Shown: positions 34,075 to 43,076, counted from the stretch's first letter. The stretch: DNA of 64,000 nt from Lachnoclostridium sp. An131 (GCF_002160825.1 NZ_NFLI01000011.1:1-64000), one strand, 5' to 3'. Numbers and translations: made by a program. The notes: generated by a model from the letters alone, not told the origin.

Positions 34075-35130
34075 CTACAGCGCAAGCTCTGGATATCTCT
34101 TTTTAACAAAAGCGTTTTCCTTAAGCTCGCTTACCGACGTTTCGTAGATTTTCCCCTTTGCAGGATTAAGCCCCCTGTATTGAAAACCAAAACGGACAAC
34201 AAACTTCTCAAGCATATTGGAATACACGGAAATACCAATTTTCTCTATGTAAATTTCCTCTTCCTTCCATTCTTTCAAATGTTGAAAAATCCAGTCAAAA
34301 ATCATAAGATAGTTTGTCTGCCGCTCTTCCTGGGGAATAATTCCTATCATCGAAATATAAGCGTCAAATGTTCCTCCTATGCAAAACAGGTCAATCATGG
34401 CTTCCCGAATGATAACTTCACCCGATATCAATTTTTCATAAGCTTCTTTCGTGACCGGATACATATCGCAGTAACCAATAATATCATCATTTTTTACCAG
34501 CAAAATAGAGGTGTCGTTTTCATACTCCTTCGCGGTATTTTTCCAGTCATCATACGTTCCTTCGATATCCTCATTCATTTCATACTGTTCTGCCGGGATG
34601 CAGAGATAGTCTATTTCTATCTCTTTCATTGTCAAGTCTGAATAATCCATTTCAATTCTGGATATATCTTCAATTTTTAAGAGCTCCGGTCCCTTTATTG
34701 CAGCTTCCTTTACTTCCGGCATCTTACCGTTCATTCCATGCAAAATAGATATTACCTTGTCAAGATGGACGTCAAGAATCTCTGGAAAGGCGTCCAGCCA
34801 GTGTGTCGGCCCGAGATAAAATTCCATTGCTTCAGAAGGCAAAAAATCTTCTATACGCAAGGGAATAATAGGCTTATTTCTTGAAACAGCAGAATTTATC
34901 TCTCTCAGGACATAATGAGATTTATCCGATTTGCTGGAAAATACCAGCAAAACCGCTGTGGAATTACTGATTCCAGTTACTATCTCTACTGCATATTCCG
35001 CCCCAATACGAATATCTCTGGGCGCAATAAAGCATTTATGTCCCCTTTTTTCCAATTTTTCAACAATATAGTCGGCTATCCCTTTGTTTTCACTTGCATA
35101 CGATATAAAAAGATCATATTTAAACACCAC
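34075..35130 (-). CDS. TIR - GNAT acetyltransferase fusion
   Basis: About 351 residues. TIR domain at 1-135 (YDLFISYASENKGIADYI, CFIAPRDIRIGAEYAVEI), Glu of YVLREINSAV near residue 77 at the NADase position. It resembles the TIR of the 5460-8402 protein, including a shared LGPTHWLDA / LGRKHWIEA element. The C-terminal ~180 residues are GNAT-like (DDIIGYCDMYPVTKEAYEKL) and homologous to the neighbouring acetyltransferase. The GTG start at 35130 has GGAGG 7-8 nt upstream and overlaps the GNAT gene by 11 bp; an ATG at 35151 lies too far into that gene. TIR joined to GNAT is an uncommon combination. Substrate unknown. Confidence 0.75.
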   Translation of the reverse strand: MVFKYDLFISYASENKGIADYIVEKLEKRGHKCFIAPRDIRIGAEYAVEIVTGISNSTAVLLVFSSKSDKSHYVLREINSAVSRNKPIIPLRIEDFLPSEAMEFYLGPTHWLDAFPEILDVHLDKVISILHGMNGKMPEVKEAAIKGPELLKIEDISRIEMDYSDLTMKEIEIDYLCIPAEQYEMNEDIEGTYDDWKNTAKEYENDTSILLVKNDDIIGYCDMYPVTKEAYEKLISGEVIIREAMIDLFCIGGTFDAYISMIGIIPQEERQTNYLMIFDWIFQHLKEWKEEEIYIEKIGISVYSNMLEKFVVRFGFQYRGLNPAKGKIYETSVSELKENAFVKKRYPELAL

Positions 35131-35740
35131 TATGTTTCCTCCCTCCTGCATATATTTTCAATATTTCCCGGTTATATTGAGTTTCTGGAGCCTCATCAAA
35201 ATTCATCTCCATAATTACAGTGTCGTGCTCTGACCTTTTTACAGCTTTAAATCCAATATTGCTCAAGAGCTTCTGTCCGCCTGCGGACACTGCGTCAGCA
35301 ATAATACCATAAAAATAAATGCTGCGCTCTGAAGCCAGAGAAAAAATAAAATTTTCCAGTTTACCAAGCATCCTTCGTGCAAGCCCTTTATGCCTGTAAT
35401 TCGGATGCACTACAATCGAAGACATATATGCCCAGCAATTATTTCCCTCTATATACCTGACAATATCCTCATCCGAAATAACAGTATCAATTACGCTGCC
35501 TGTTTTTATCAGCCTGAACATCTTTTCTGTTACAGGACTGAAATTTATATACCCCAGCACCTTTTGCTTAACACTGTCAACGGCCATGATGTATATTTCA
35601 TTATTTTTTTGATAATAAGAAAGGCATTTGTCAAAATCCAGATAATAATCCTCTCCATATGAAATTCGATCTAATTCCAAAGCCTGTTTAATATAAGACG
35701 GTGTTATTTCGCTTCCGGTTATAATCTGCACATCCTCCAT
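35120..35740 (-). CDS. GNAT-family acetyltransferase
   Basis: 206 residues. The acetyl-CoA-binding segment is MSSIVVHPNYRHKGLARRML near residues 110-130, with the usual V-x-P-x-x-R-x-x-G-x-A pattern. VLGYINFSPVTEKMFRLI matches a like segment in the TIR-GNAT protein encoded by the overlapping downstream gene, so the two GNAT domains look like paralogues. The pair may work on the same target; none is evident. Confidence 0.8.
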   Translation of the reverse strand: MEDVQIITGSEITPSYIKQALELDRISYGEDYYLDFDKCLSYYQKNNEIYIMAVDSVKQKVLGYINFSPVTEKMFRLIKTGSVIDTVISDEDIVRYIEGNNCWAYMSSIVVHPNYRHKGLARRMLGKLENFIFSLASERSIYFYGIIADAVSAGGQKLLSNIGFKAVKRSEHDTVIMEMNFDEAPETQYNREILKIYAGGRKHSGV

Positions 35741-35846
35741 CGCAATATTCCCCTATACAATCCATTATGAAATTCGCAAAAACTATCTAAAAATAACATT
35801 CATCACCTTTAGCAGATGTAAAAATCAAAATACATATGGCGCCATC

Positions 35847-36539
35847 CTATTCATTTTGATCTCCCCATCGCGCCTGCATCATTTTTTCTATATTCTGACG
35901 TGCGGAAATATAGGTCGTCAAACCTGTATTTTTCATCCGACTGCTGACCATCTGCGGAGAAATTCCCAGTTCTTCCGCGATTTTTTTCTGGTAATACTCT
36001 CCGGCTGTTCCGTAGTTATACTTCAGCATAACCTCTCGAACAAAGGCATACTGGGACTTTGTCCAGGATTTTTCCATACGCCCGCATAAACGCAATACAC
36101 TATTGACAGTCTCTGTCATCTGTTCTTCAAGCTCATTTTTATGTTCTAAATAAAGCCTGACACATATTTCAGAATAACCATAATCATTGTTTTCTTGAAT
36201 ATATTTTGTTGCCTCCCGGGCAGCCCAGTATGCCGGTCCATCGCTCCCTATACTTACGTCATGAAGAATTTCCGTACTCATACTGCCGACTCCGATTCCA
36301 AAGCGCAGCTTCAACGGGTATACGCTAAAGCGGATCCTGTCCACTATCTCCATCAGTTCATCCGCATCATTCAGAAGCCCCTGGAACTCGTCTCCTAACG
36401 TTATAGTAAACAAAGATGCCAAGCTGTCGGTATAAAACCGGTTCACTTCCTCCAGAGCCTCCTGCAGAGAGTTCTGGGCGCTTTGGCGGTCAGAAAGTGT
36501 TCTGGAACCAATCATATCTCCTATCACCGCAAAATACAC
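35847..36539 (-). CDS. satD: SatD family protein
   Basis: 230 residues. The N-terminus MYFAVIGDMIGSRTLSDRQ and TLGDEFQGLL are hallmarks of the SatD family (named from streptococcal secretion and acid tolerance). The C-terminus has a helix-turn-helix-like segment (IAEELGISPQMVSSRMKNTG). The GTG start at 36539 has GGAGGAAA 4-5 nt ahead. A promoter and two copies of a 20-bp palindrome precede it, so autoregulation by its own C-terminal domain is plausible. Function in this organism is unknown; it marks the right edge of the accessory region. Confidence 0.82.
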   Translation of the reverse strand: MYFAVIGDMIGSRTLSDRQSAQNSLQEALEEVNRFYTDSLASLFTITLGDEFQGLLNDADELMEIVDRIRFSVYPLKLRFGIGVGSMSTEILHDVSIGSDGPAYWAAREATKYIQENNDYGYSEICVRLYLEHKNELEEQMTETVNSVLRLCGRMEKSWTKSQYAFVREVMLKYNYGTAGEYYQKKIAEELGISPQMVSSRMKNTGLTTYISARQNIEKMMQARWGDQNE

Positions 36540-36563
36540 AGCTTTCCTCCTCCTTCTGAGGAT

Positions 36564-36592
36564 ATTCTAACTCTTCCAAATATAAAAATCAA
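36564..36592 (-). promoter_or_regulatory. satD promoter
   Basis: Minus strand: TTGATT (36592-36587), 17-bp spacer, TAGAAT (36569-36564). The -35 box is part of the nearest operator palindrome, so a bound regulator would block polymerase. Confidence 0.6.
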
Positions 36593-36636
36593 CGAAATTT
36601 ATTTGATTTTTATAAAATCAACGAAATTTATTTGAT
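36588..36636. repeat. Two copies of a palindromic operator before satD
   Basis: The 20-bp sequence ATCAACGAAATTTATTTGAT occurs at 36588-36607 and again at 36617-36636, period 29 bp. Each copy is an inverted repeat ATCAA...TTGAT around an AAATTT core. A further ATCAA half-site follows near 36645. Spacing and overlap with the -35 box suggest cooperative repressor binding. Confidence 0.65.
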
Positions 36637-36715
36637 TTTTATGAGATCAATATTTTTCACTGATAGCCGTTGAGCGTCGATGTGCAAAAGACCATGCATC
36701 CTTACTGTACTGACA

Positions 36716-37225
36716 CTACGCTTCCCTCAAAAACTCCTTCCACTCCATCCTCTTCCCATCCAGCACACACTCCTCCAGCACATTCCCATCATAGGACAGC
36801 TTCAGCGAAAAAAACGGATGCTCCTGCGCGAGCAGCTTAAAAAACACCCTGTCCCCCGGCCACAGCTCCAGGCTGCCTATTCTCTCCTTCGGCACCCACT
36901 CCAGCACGCCCTCCGGGCAGTTGTAGTCAATCTCTCCCTCCCAGCCCGTGGCTGTATACAGGCACATATACTGGGTCTCCACGCCCTTCAGGGCAAAGGT
37001 CACGATTCCACGGAAGCGGTAATCCGTCAGGGTCAGTCCTGTCTCTTCATACACCTCGCGCAGGAGACAGTCCTCCGGGCTCTCATAGGAAAGAGCGTGT
37101 CCTCCTACACCGATCCACTTGTCCTGATTGACGTCATTTTTCTTTTTTATTCTGTGAAGCATAAGCAGCCTGTCATCCTGCTCCAGATAACAGAGCGTCG
37201 TCAAGGTTCCAATATCATGTTCCAT
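36716..37225 (-). CDS. NUDIX hydrolase (MutT-like)
   Basis: 169 residues. The NUDIX box is complete: GGHALSYESPEDCLLREVYE followed by ETGL. The N-terminus MEHDIGTLTTLCYL is typical of 8-oxo-dGTP-type family members in Firmicutes. ATG at 37225 has GGAGGAAG about 8 nt upstream; the open frame extends 126 codons further up but that part is not protein-like. Likely role: hydrolysis of a modified nucleoside triphosphate. Single gene, first of the more GC-rich chromosomal part. Confidence 0.85.
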   Translation of the reverse strand: MEHDIGTLTTLCYLEQDDRLLMLHRIKKKNDVNQDKWIGVGGHALSYESPEDCLLREVYEETGLTLTDYRFRGIVTFALKGVETQYMCLYTATGWEGEIDYNCPEGVLEWVPKERIGSLELWPGDRVFFKLLAQEHPFFSLKLSYDGNVLEECVLDGKRMEWKEFLREA

Positions 37226-37374
37226 CTGCAGCTTCCTCCTTAGAATGATATCCTCCCGGAATCGAACACAGCCTGCCCTTGCAGGCTCCTTCCGGATCCC
37301 TTTTTTCACTTTTTTACTTCTCCTAATGTCCCATGAAAGGCTATATAGCATATAGAAAAAAGCTCCGACAACTG

Positions 37375-37914
37375 TCAGAGCCAGTTTTTCAAAACAAAAT
37401 GGACACAGTCTGCCGCCAGCACGGCAAGGCAGACAAGCGCAGTCACCCTCTGCATTCTTTCGCTGGTTCTTTCCGTAAACCTTCGCACCAGCGGGTGCAG
37501 CAGATACAAAATCACCATGCCGCCTATTCCAAAACGGACACTGGGATTTAAGGCAATTCTTCCCTGGAAATTGAAGGAAAAGCGGGTGTAGTCCCACTGC
37601 CATCCGCCCAGGGTGAATTCCATGATGTAGCTGGCGATAAGCTCGATCACTGTTGTGATCACAATGATTCCCACAAAGACCAGAAGCGGCGTGATATTTA
37701 CAGGCCCCAGCTTGATTTTCTTTTTCATAAGCCCTGACAGCGTAAGAAGCAGAATCACAGCCCCGAATCCATAGACAATACAGTATGGCCCAAACAGCGC
37801 GCCCCGGTTGGAAAAGCCCCAGCGGTACACGACCACCTCCAGAAACACCTCATAAATCCAGCCAATGATCGAATAAAACACAAAATATAAAAAATAATCC
37901 TGTACCCTTTTCAT
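37375..37914 (-). CDS. Putative ABC-transporter permease-like membrane protein (CmpB family)
   Basis: 179 residues, four to five membrane helices. The family pattern is YFLYFVFYSIIGWIYEV at the N-terminus, FSNRGALFGPYCIVYGFGA, and IASYIMEFTLGGWQWDY. ATG at 37914 has AGGGG 6 nt before it; an upstream ATG at 37998 is not used. Despite the family name there is no ABC ATPase nearby. Function unknown. Confidence 0.8.
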   Translation of the reverse strand: MKRVQDYFLYFVFYSIIGWIYEVFLEVVVYRWGFSNRGALFGPYCIVYGFGAVILLLTLSGLMKKKIKLGPVNITPLLVFVGIIVITTVIELIASYIMEFTLGGWQWDYTRFSFNFQGRIALNPSVRFGIGGMVILYLLHPLVRRFTERTSERMQRVTALVCLAVLAADCVHFVLKNWL

Positions 37915-38003
37915 TTGTTCCCCTCTCATATGTTGTAATGAACCTCTGTATGTTAAATGCGTTTCGTTCAGTGTATGATAGAAAGGAGCGTCTGTCAACA
38001 GAA

Positions 38004-38025
38004 AAATGTTATTTTTTTAACATTT
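38004..38025 (-). terminator. Possible terminator after the SDR gene
   Basis: AAATGTTA / TAACATTT arms with an A-rich loop, and five T at the end on the minus strand, about 46 bp past the SDR stop codon. The stem is AT-only and weak. Confidence 0.3.
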
Positions 38026-38070
38026 CCCTTCCTTTCCAAGGGTACCTTTTTTATAATATTATCCTAAGCC

Positions 38071-38862
38071 TTAATCATGGCGTGCAGCCAGCACCCGGGA
38101 GCTCAGCCGTACCAGCGCCCCCTGCGGAAGCAGCTTCGCCGCAATCCGCACCAGCTTTATGGAAAAGCCGTAGACAGACACTGCTTTTCCCTTTGCAGCA
38201 TCCGCAAGAGCCTTCCGAACTACCCGTTCCGGTTCTGCCAGGAAAAGCCTTTTAAGGGGGCTTAGCGAAATGCCGCCGGCCTGAAAAAATTCTGTCCTCA
38301 CCGGGCCCGGGCAAACCGCTGTGACGGCAATGCCTTTCGGCCGCAATTCCTCCTGCAGGGAACGGCAAAAGGAGAGGACGCAGGCCTTGGACGCCGCGTA
38401 TACTGCAAATCCCGGCTGCGGAAGAAAGGCAGAGCCGGAGGCCAGCTGAATCACCCTGCTTCCCGGCTTCAGATAAGGCAGGCAAAGACGGGTCACAGCC
38501 ATCAGAGCCCGGCAGTTGACGTCAATCGTATCGCAGATCCCGTCCAGAGCCTGGCTATCTACCGGGCCGTTATGGCCCAGCCCTGCAGCGTTTACCAGAA
38601 GCCGGACGCAGGGACGTTCCCGCTTCAGTCTTTCAGAAAGAACAGAAAAAGAGCTCTTGTCAGAAAGATCAAGCGCCAGGATCTGTATTTCCGTCTCAGG
38701 CAGCTCCTCCCAAAGCCTTTCCAGAGCCTCCCTCCGCCTCGCGATCACCCATATCTCGTGGAGATATGGATACTGTTCCGCAATCTGCTGCACAAAGCAG
38801 CGCCCCATACCGGAAGAGGCTCCCGTCACCAGCGCAATCTGTTTTCTGTACTTTTTCATCAA
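38071..38862 (-). CDS. Short-chain dehydrogenase/reductase
   Basis: 263 residues. Classical SDR: cofactor loop TGASSGMG near residue 14, NAAG (LLVNAAGLGHNG) near 90, catalytic Ser in LASGSAF and YAASK near 156-160. PGPVRTEFF follows. The C-terminus has two hydrophobic/basic segments as in DltE/YqjQ-like members. An NADP-linked oxidoreductase of unknown substrate. Confidence 0.88.
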   Translation of the reverse strand: MMKKYRKQIALVTGASSGMGRCFVQQIAEQYPYLHEIWVIARRREALERLWEELPETEIQILALDLSDKSSFSVLSERLKRERPCVRLLVNAAGLGHNGPVDSQALDGICDTIDVNCRALMAVTRLCLPYLKPGSRVIQLASGSAFLPQPGFAVYAASKACVLSFCRSLQEELRPKGIAVTAVCPGPVRTEFFQAGGISLSPLKRLFLAEPERVVRKALADAAKGKAVSVYGFSIKLVRIAAKLLPQGALVRLSSRVLAARHD

Positions 38863-38899
38863 ATCCCGCCTCCCGCTTCTCTCTCACCGGCGGTATTCC

Positions 38900-39724
38900 T
38901 TACGCCAGCAGATAGTTCTCGATAATTTCAGCGCATCCATCATGCTCGCAGTCCGCAGCCACCACATCCGCCAGCGCTTTGATGCCCGGCAGTGCGTTTC
39001 CCATGGCAGCGGACAGCCCTGCCGTCTTCAGGATCGTGATATCATTGTCTGCGTCGCCTACGGCAATCGTCCGTTCAAGCGGAAGCTTCAGGTATTCGCA
39101 GAGCTTGCGCAGTCCCTCGCCCTTGTCCACGCCTGACGCCGAAATCTCCAGAGAGGAGCTCTCCGCATTTACCATGACCACCGGAAGGCCTGCCCTTCGA
39201 ATCCGCTCCTTGGTTCGCTCCCGGGATTCCAGATCCGTGTGGTAGAAATTTACCTTTTCCACCGGAAACGGCGCGGCGCAGTAGGCTTCATACAAGTCAT
39301 CCCAGGCTGTCACCACACGCTCATACATAGGCTTATAGACGCCCATACCGTAGCGCTCCATATGCTCAAACTGGTCTGTCTGGACAATCGATTCCCTGTC
39401 CAGCAGATGCATCATGGCCCCTTCCTTTTTGGAAAGCTCCAGAAGCTCTTTCACCAGAGAAGGTTCCAGCGTCCTCATATAAATCTCCTTCTGCTCCCAT
39501 ATATCATAGACGAGCGCTCCGCTGGTGCAGATCAGGTAACGGATGCCCGGCACCTGGCTGGTGTAGGCAGTCAGCTCCGGGCGGCAGCGCCCGGTGGAAA
39601 GGGCGATGCTTTTTCCGGCCCTCACAGCCCTTTTTAACGCCTCCAGCGTAACCGGCGTGATTTCCTTCCTGGAATTCAGAAGCGTGCCGTCCATATCAAG
39701 GGCAATCAGTTCATACTGGCTCAT
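38900..39724 (-). CDS. HAD-family (Cof-type) phosphatase
   Basis: About 274 residues. Motif I is LIALDMDGTLLNS, motif II LSTGR, and motif IV VGDADNDITIL near the C-terminus, with a Cof-type cap between. Start ATG 39724 (MSQYEL) is preferred over 39766 because the extra residues are not conserved-like and a GGAGG lies upstream. Cof-type enzymes dephosphorylate sugar phosphates or flavin-like compounds; the substrate here is not known. Confidence 0.87.
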   Translation of the reverse strand: MSQYELIALDMDGTLLNSRKEITPVTLEALKRAVRAGKSIALSTGRCRPELTAYTSQVPGIRYLICTSGALVYDIWEQKEIYMRTLEPSLVKELLELSKKEGAMMHLLDRESIVQTDQFEHMERYGMGVYKPMYERVVTAWDDLYEAYCAAPFPVEKVNFYHTDLESRERTKERIRRAGLPVVMVNAESSSLEISASGVDKGEGLRKLCEYLKLPLERTIAVGDADNDITILKTAGLSAAMGNALPGIKALADVVAADCEHDGCAEIIENYLLA

Positions 39725-39743
39725 GATGTCACTGTCCTCCGTT

Positions 39744-41639
39744 TTACGATTTTTTCTTATGAACATTCCGAATCGTTTTCTTCTTTCTTCCTGATGCCCC
39801 GGAAAAACTCTTCTGGCTCTTTGGACCTTCCTGTCCTCTCTCCGGGCGTATCAGGCATTTCGGCCCAAAGCCTATCAGATCGGTCCGTCCGCTTTTCTCC
39901 AGCGCTTCCCGTACCAGATCCCGGTTTTTCGGATCCCGGTACTGAATCAGGGCACGCTGCATAGCCTTTTCATGAGGGTTCTTCGGCACATAGACCGGCT
40001 GCATAGTACGTGGATCAAGGCCGGTGTAATACATGCAGGTAGAAAGGGTGGATGGCGTCGGGTAGAAGTCCTGCACCTGCTCCGGCATATATCCCAGATC
40101 CCGGCAGTATTCCGCCAGCTCTACCGCCTCCTTCAGGGTAGAGCCCGGATGGGAGGACATCAGATACGGAACCAGGTACTGCTTTTTCCCAAGCCTCTCA
40201 TTCATTTTTTTATATTTCCGGCAGAAGGCCTCGTACACGCCCCGGGAAGGTTTTCCCATATGGGAAAGCACCCTGTCTGACACATGCTCCGGCGCGACCT
40301 TCAGCTGGCCGCTCACATGATGCTCGCACAGCTCCCTTAAAAACACGTCAGCCTTCGGATCCGCCAGCACATAATCAAAACGGATTCCGGAACGGATAAA
40401 GACCTTTTTCACTCCCGGAAGGGCGCGCAGCTTTCGAAGAAGACTGATATATTCCCCGTGATCTGCCTTCAGATTCGGACAGGGCTTTGGAAACAGGCAC
40501 TGCCGCTCCGGACAGGCGCCGTGCTTTTCCTGCTTCTCACAGGCCGGATGGCGGAAATCTGCAGTCGGACCGCCCACATCATGGATATACCCCTTGAAAT
40601 CCGGATCCTGAACCATTGCTTCTGCCTCCCGGATGAGCGATTCCTGGCTGCGGGCCTGGATAATCCGCCCCTGATGGAAGGTCAGGGCACAGAAGGAGCA
40701 GGCTCCAAAGCAGCCCCGGCAGCTGGTGAGGCTGAATATGATCTCGGAAAAGGCAGGAACCTCACCCCGGGCCAGGCAGGCCGGGTGCACGGCCCTTTTA
40801 TAGGGCAGGTCATAGACCTCATCCATCTCCTCCTGCGTCAGAGGCTTTGCAGGAGGATTCTGAACAATGAAGGTATGATCGGAATAGGCCTCCGCCAGCC
40901 GTTTTCCCCGGATCGGATCTGCGTTTTTCTGCTGTATGGCAAAGCTCTCCGCGTAAAGACGCTTCTCCGCGCGCATGCTCTCATAATCCGGCAGAAAGAT
41001 GGCGTCATAAATATCCTCCTTCCGTGAGCTTTTGTACACGGTTCCATCTACAAAGGTCAGATCCTGCACGGCAATCCCGGACGCCAGGGCGTCCGCGATC
41101 TCCACGATGGAGCGCTCTCCCATCCCATAGGATATCAGATCGGCTCCGCTGTCCAGAAGCAGGGAGCGCTTAAAGCTGTCGGACCAGTAATCATAATGGG
41201 CCAGCCTCCTGAGGCTGGCCTCAATGCCTCCAAGTATGATAGGCGTATGCCTGTAAACACTGCGAATCAGATTGCTGTACACAATGTCTGCCCTGTCCGG
41301 GCGCTTTCCCATTACGCCGCCCGGCGTGTAAGCGTCTGTCCTCCTGCGCTTTTTGGAGACAGAATAATGGTTTACCATGGAATCCATATTTCCGGATGAA
41401 ACCAGAAAGGCAAGCCGTGGCTCTCCATATACCTGAATGCTTTCCGGCCTTCTCCAGTCCGGCTGGGAAAGCATCGCCACTGTATAGCCGTGGCTCTCCA
41501 GCACCCGCCCGATGACAGCCGGGCCAAAGGAAGGGTGATCTACGTAGGCGTCTCCAATCACGTAGACAAAATCCGGCTCTGTGATTCCTCTCTCCCGCAG
41601 CTCCTCCCGGGTGGCGGGCAAAAATCCTGTATTCGGCAT
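39744..41639 (-). CDS. YgiQ family radical SAM protein
   Basis: 631 residues. The radical SAM cluster motif is SCRGCFGACSFCAL (CxxxCxxC) near residue 315. The N-terminal B12-like domain, the GGIEASLRRLAHYDYW segment and the C-terminal YPTPSTLSTCMYYTGLDP element are characteristic of YgiQ. The tail is Lys/Arg-rich. The reaction of the family is not established. It is followed by the Cof-type HAD gene and preceded by another HAD gene, all close together. Confidence 0.92.
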   Translation of the reverse strand: MPNTGFLPATREELRERGITEPDFVYVIGDAYVDHPSFGPAVIGRVLESHGYTVAMLSQPDWRRPESIQVYGEPRLAFLVSSGNMDSMVNHYSVSKKRRRTDAYTPGGVMGKRPDRADIVYSNLIRSVYRHTPIILGGIEASLRRLAHYDYWSDSFKRSLLLDSGADLISYGMGERSIVEIADALASGIAVQDLTFVDGTVYKSSRKEDIYDAIFLPDYESMRAEKRLYAESFAIQQKNADPIRGKRLAEAYSDHTFIVQNPPAKPLTQEEMDEVYDLPYKRAVHPACLARGEVPAFSEIIFSLTSCRGCFGACSFCALTFHQGRIIQARSQESLIREAEAMVQDPDFKGYIHDVGGPTADFRHPACEKQEKHGACPERQCLFPKPCPNLKADHGEYISLLRKLRALPGVKKVFIRSGIRFDYVLADPKADVFLRELCEHHVSGQLKVAPEHVSDRVLSHMGKPSRGVYEAFCRKYKKMNERLGKKQYLVPYLMSSHPGSTLKEAVELAEYCRDLGYMPEQVQDFYPTPSTLSTCMYYTGLDPRTMQPVYVPKNPHEKAMQRALIQYRDPKNRDLVREALEKSGRTDLIGFGPKCLIRPERGQEGPKSQKSFSGASGRKKKTIRNVHKKKS

Positions 41640-41657
41640 CTCGTTTCTCCTTTTGGC

Positions 41658-42326
41658 CTATTTCAGCGTCACAAAGCTTCCATCCAATACCTGCCCGAAA
41701 TCATGAATATAGTAATCCGCCATACGGCAGACCTCCGATTTCTGATCCGCCACATGGCTGTCCTCCATGGCGCAGACACGGATTCCTGCATTATGTCCTG
41801 CCTGGATGCCTGCAGGCGTATCCTCAAAGACCAGGCATTCCTCTGGAAACACGCCAAGCCGCTCTGCCACCTTCAGGTAAATATCCGGCGCCGGCTTCCC
41901 GGCGCCGGCTTCGCAGGAGGTCATATTGCAGTCGATATACTGGTCAAGTCCAAGAGAGCCCATGACTGCGTCCAAAAGCTCCCGGCTGTTGCTGGTCGCG
42001 ATACCGGCACGAATCCCCTGTTCCTTTAAGTAACGGAGAAAGGAAAGGGCTCCCGGCTTCATGGGAACCTCATGGGCATATTTATATTTTGCCATCTCGA
42101 TCCATTCTGCCTTGATCTCATCCAGGCTCTGAGGCAGACTAAACCGCTTTTTGAAATAGACCGCCGTTTCCGAAAAGCTCATGCCCTCGATCTCCTTCTG
42201 AAGCTCAGGAGGAAGCTCGTACCCGTATTTTCCCAGATATTCCACATCAATATCCGTCCACATCCACATGGAATCCACCAGAGTCCCATCCAAATCAAAA
42301 AGTACAGCCTTTACATTCTTCAGCAT
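41658..42326 (-). CDS. HAD hydrolase, beta-phosphoglucomutase-like
   Basis: 222 residues. Motif I VLFDLDGTLVDSMWMW, motif II IATSNS, and motif III-IV GKPAPDIYL plus VFEDTPAGIQAG define the phosphoglucomutase/GPH-type subfamily. ATG at 42326 follows GGAGGAGA; it overlaps the pseudouridine synthase gene by 7 bp. Probably a phosphatase or mutase for a small sugar phosphate. Confidence 0.87.
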   Translation of the reverse strand: MLKNVKAVLFDLDGTLVDSMWMWTDIDVEYLGKYGYELPPELQKEIEGMSFSETAVYFKKRFSLPQSLDEIKAEWIEMAKYKYAHEVPMKPGALSFLRYLKEQGIRAGIATSNSRELLDAVMGSLGLDQYIDCNMTSCEAGAGKPAPDIYLKVAERLGVFPEECLVFEDTPAGIQAGHNAGIRVCAMEDSHVADQKSEVCRMADYYIHDFGQVLDGSFVTLK

Positions 42327-43075
42327 CCCGTCTCCTCCTTCAGACGCGCAAGCTCCTCCTCTGTCAGCAGCCTGCATTCGCCGGGGCTTAAACTCTCATC
42401 CAGCTTCAGGCTTCCCATAGACAGGCGTTTCAGATACGCCACCTCGCAGCCGACCGCCTCAAACATCCGCTTTACCTGATGATAACGGCCCTCCCGGAGC
42501 GTAACCTGGATCTCGCTCGTCCTGTCCTCCGCTTCTTCCGCGTCCTCCCTGGAAGCATCCGTCGCCGTGCTCTTCAGAATCACAAGCCTGGCCGGCAGCG
42601 TCCTTTTCTCATCTCCAATATCAAGGCCTTCCTCGAAAAGCCGCACATGCTCCTCCGTCACCCTGCCCCGGATCCTCGCGTAATATACTTTATCTACATG
42701 ACGCTTCGGAGAAAGCAGAAAATGGGCCAGCTTTCCGTCGTTGGTCAAAAGAAGCAGGCCTTCTGTATCCCGGTCAAGCCGCCCTGCCGGAAACAGATCC
42801 CGCCTTGCTCCCTCCGGAAGAAAATCAAGCACCGTCTGAAACCGGCTGTCCTCTGTGGCTGACACACAGCCGGCCGGCTTATTGAGCATCCAGTATTCCA
42901 TTTTCGAAACGGAAAGCTCACGGCCTGACACCGCCACCCTGTCATTCTCTTTTATCTTCTGTTCCGGCCTTACAGCCGTCTGGCCGTTTACTGTGACCGC
43001 GCCGCTTTTCAGAAGCTTCTTCACCTGGGACCGCGTCCCCAGTCCGGCCTCGCACAAATATTTATCAAGCCGCAT
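42320..43075 (-). CDS. Pseudouridine synthase, RsuA/RluB family
   Basis: 251 residues. An N-terminal S4 RNA-binding domain (MRLDKYLCEAGLGTRSQVKK) precedes the catalytic domain, whose motif is FPAGRLDRDTEGLLLLTNDG with the catalytic Asp. REGRYHQVKRMF follows. It modifies uridine in rRNA. It lies 1 bp after the rRNA methyltransferase gene, forming an RNA-modification pair. Confidence 0.9.
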   Translation of the reverse strand: MRLDKYLCEAGLGTRSQVKKLLKSGAVTVNGQTAVRPEQKIKENDRVAVSGRELSVSKMEYWMLNKPAGCVSATEDSRFQTVLDFLPEGARRDLFPAGRLDRDTEGLLLLTNDGKLAHFLLSPKRHVDKVYYARIRGRVTEEHVRLFEEGLDIGDEKRTLPARLVILKSTATDASREDAEEAEDRTSEIQVTLREGRYHQVKRMFEAVGCEVAYLKRLSMGSLKLDESLSPGECRLLTEEELARLKEETGC

Positions 43076-43076
43076 G

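Noticed and set aside
36588-36636. CRISPR-like repeat pair
   Set aside because: Only two copies, each palindromic, with a 9-bp gap and placed over a promoter; they fit an operator.
37226-37603. N-terminal extension of the NUDIX gene
   Set aside because: The extension has no motif and no ribosome site; the ATG at 37225 has a good one.
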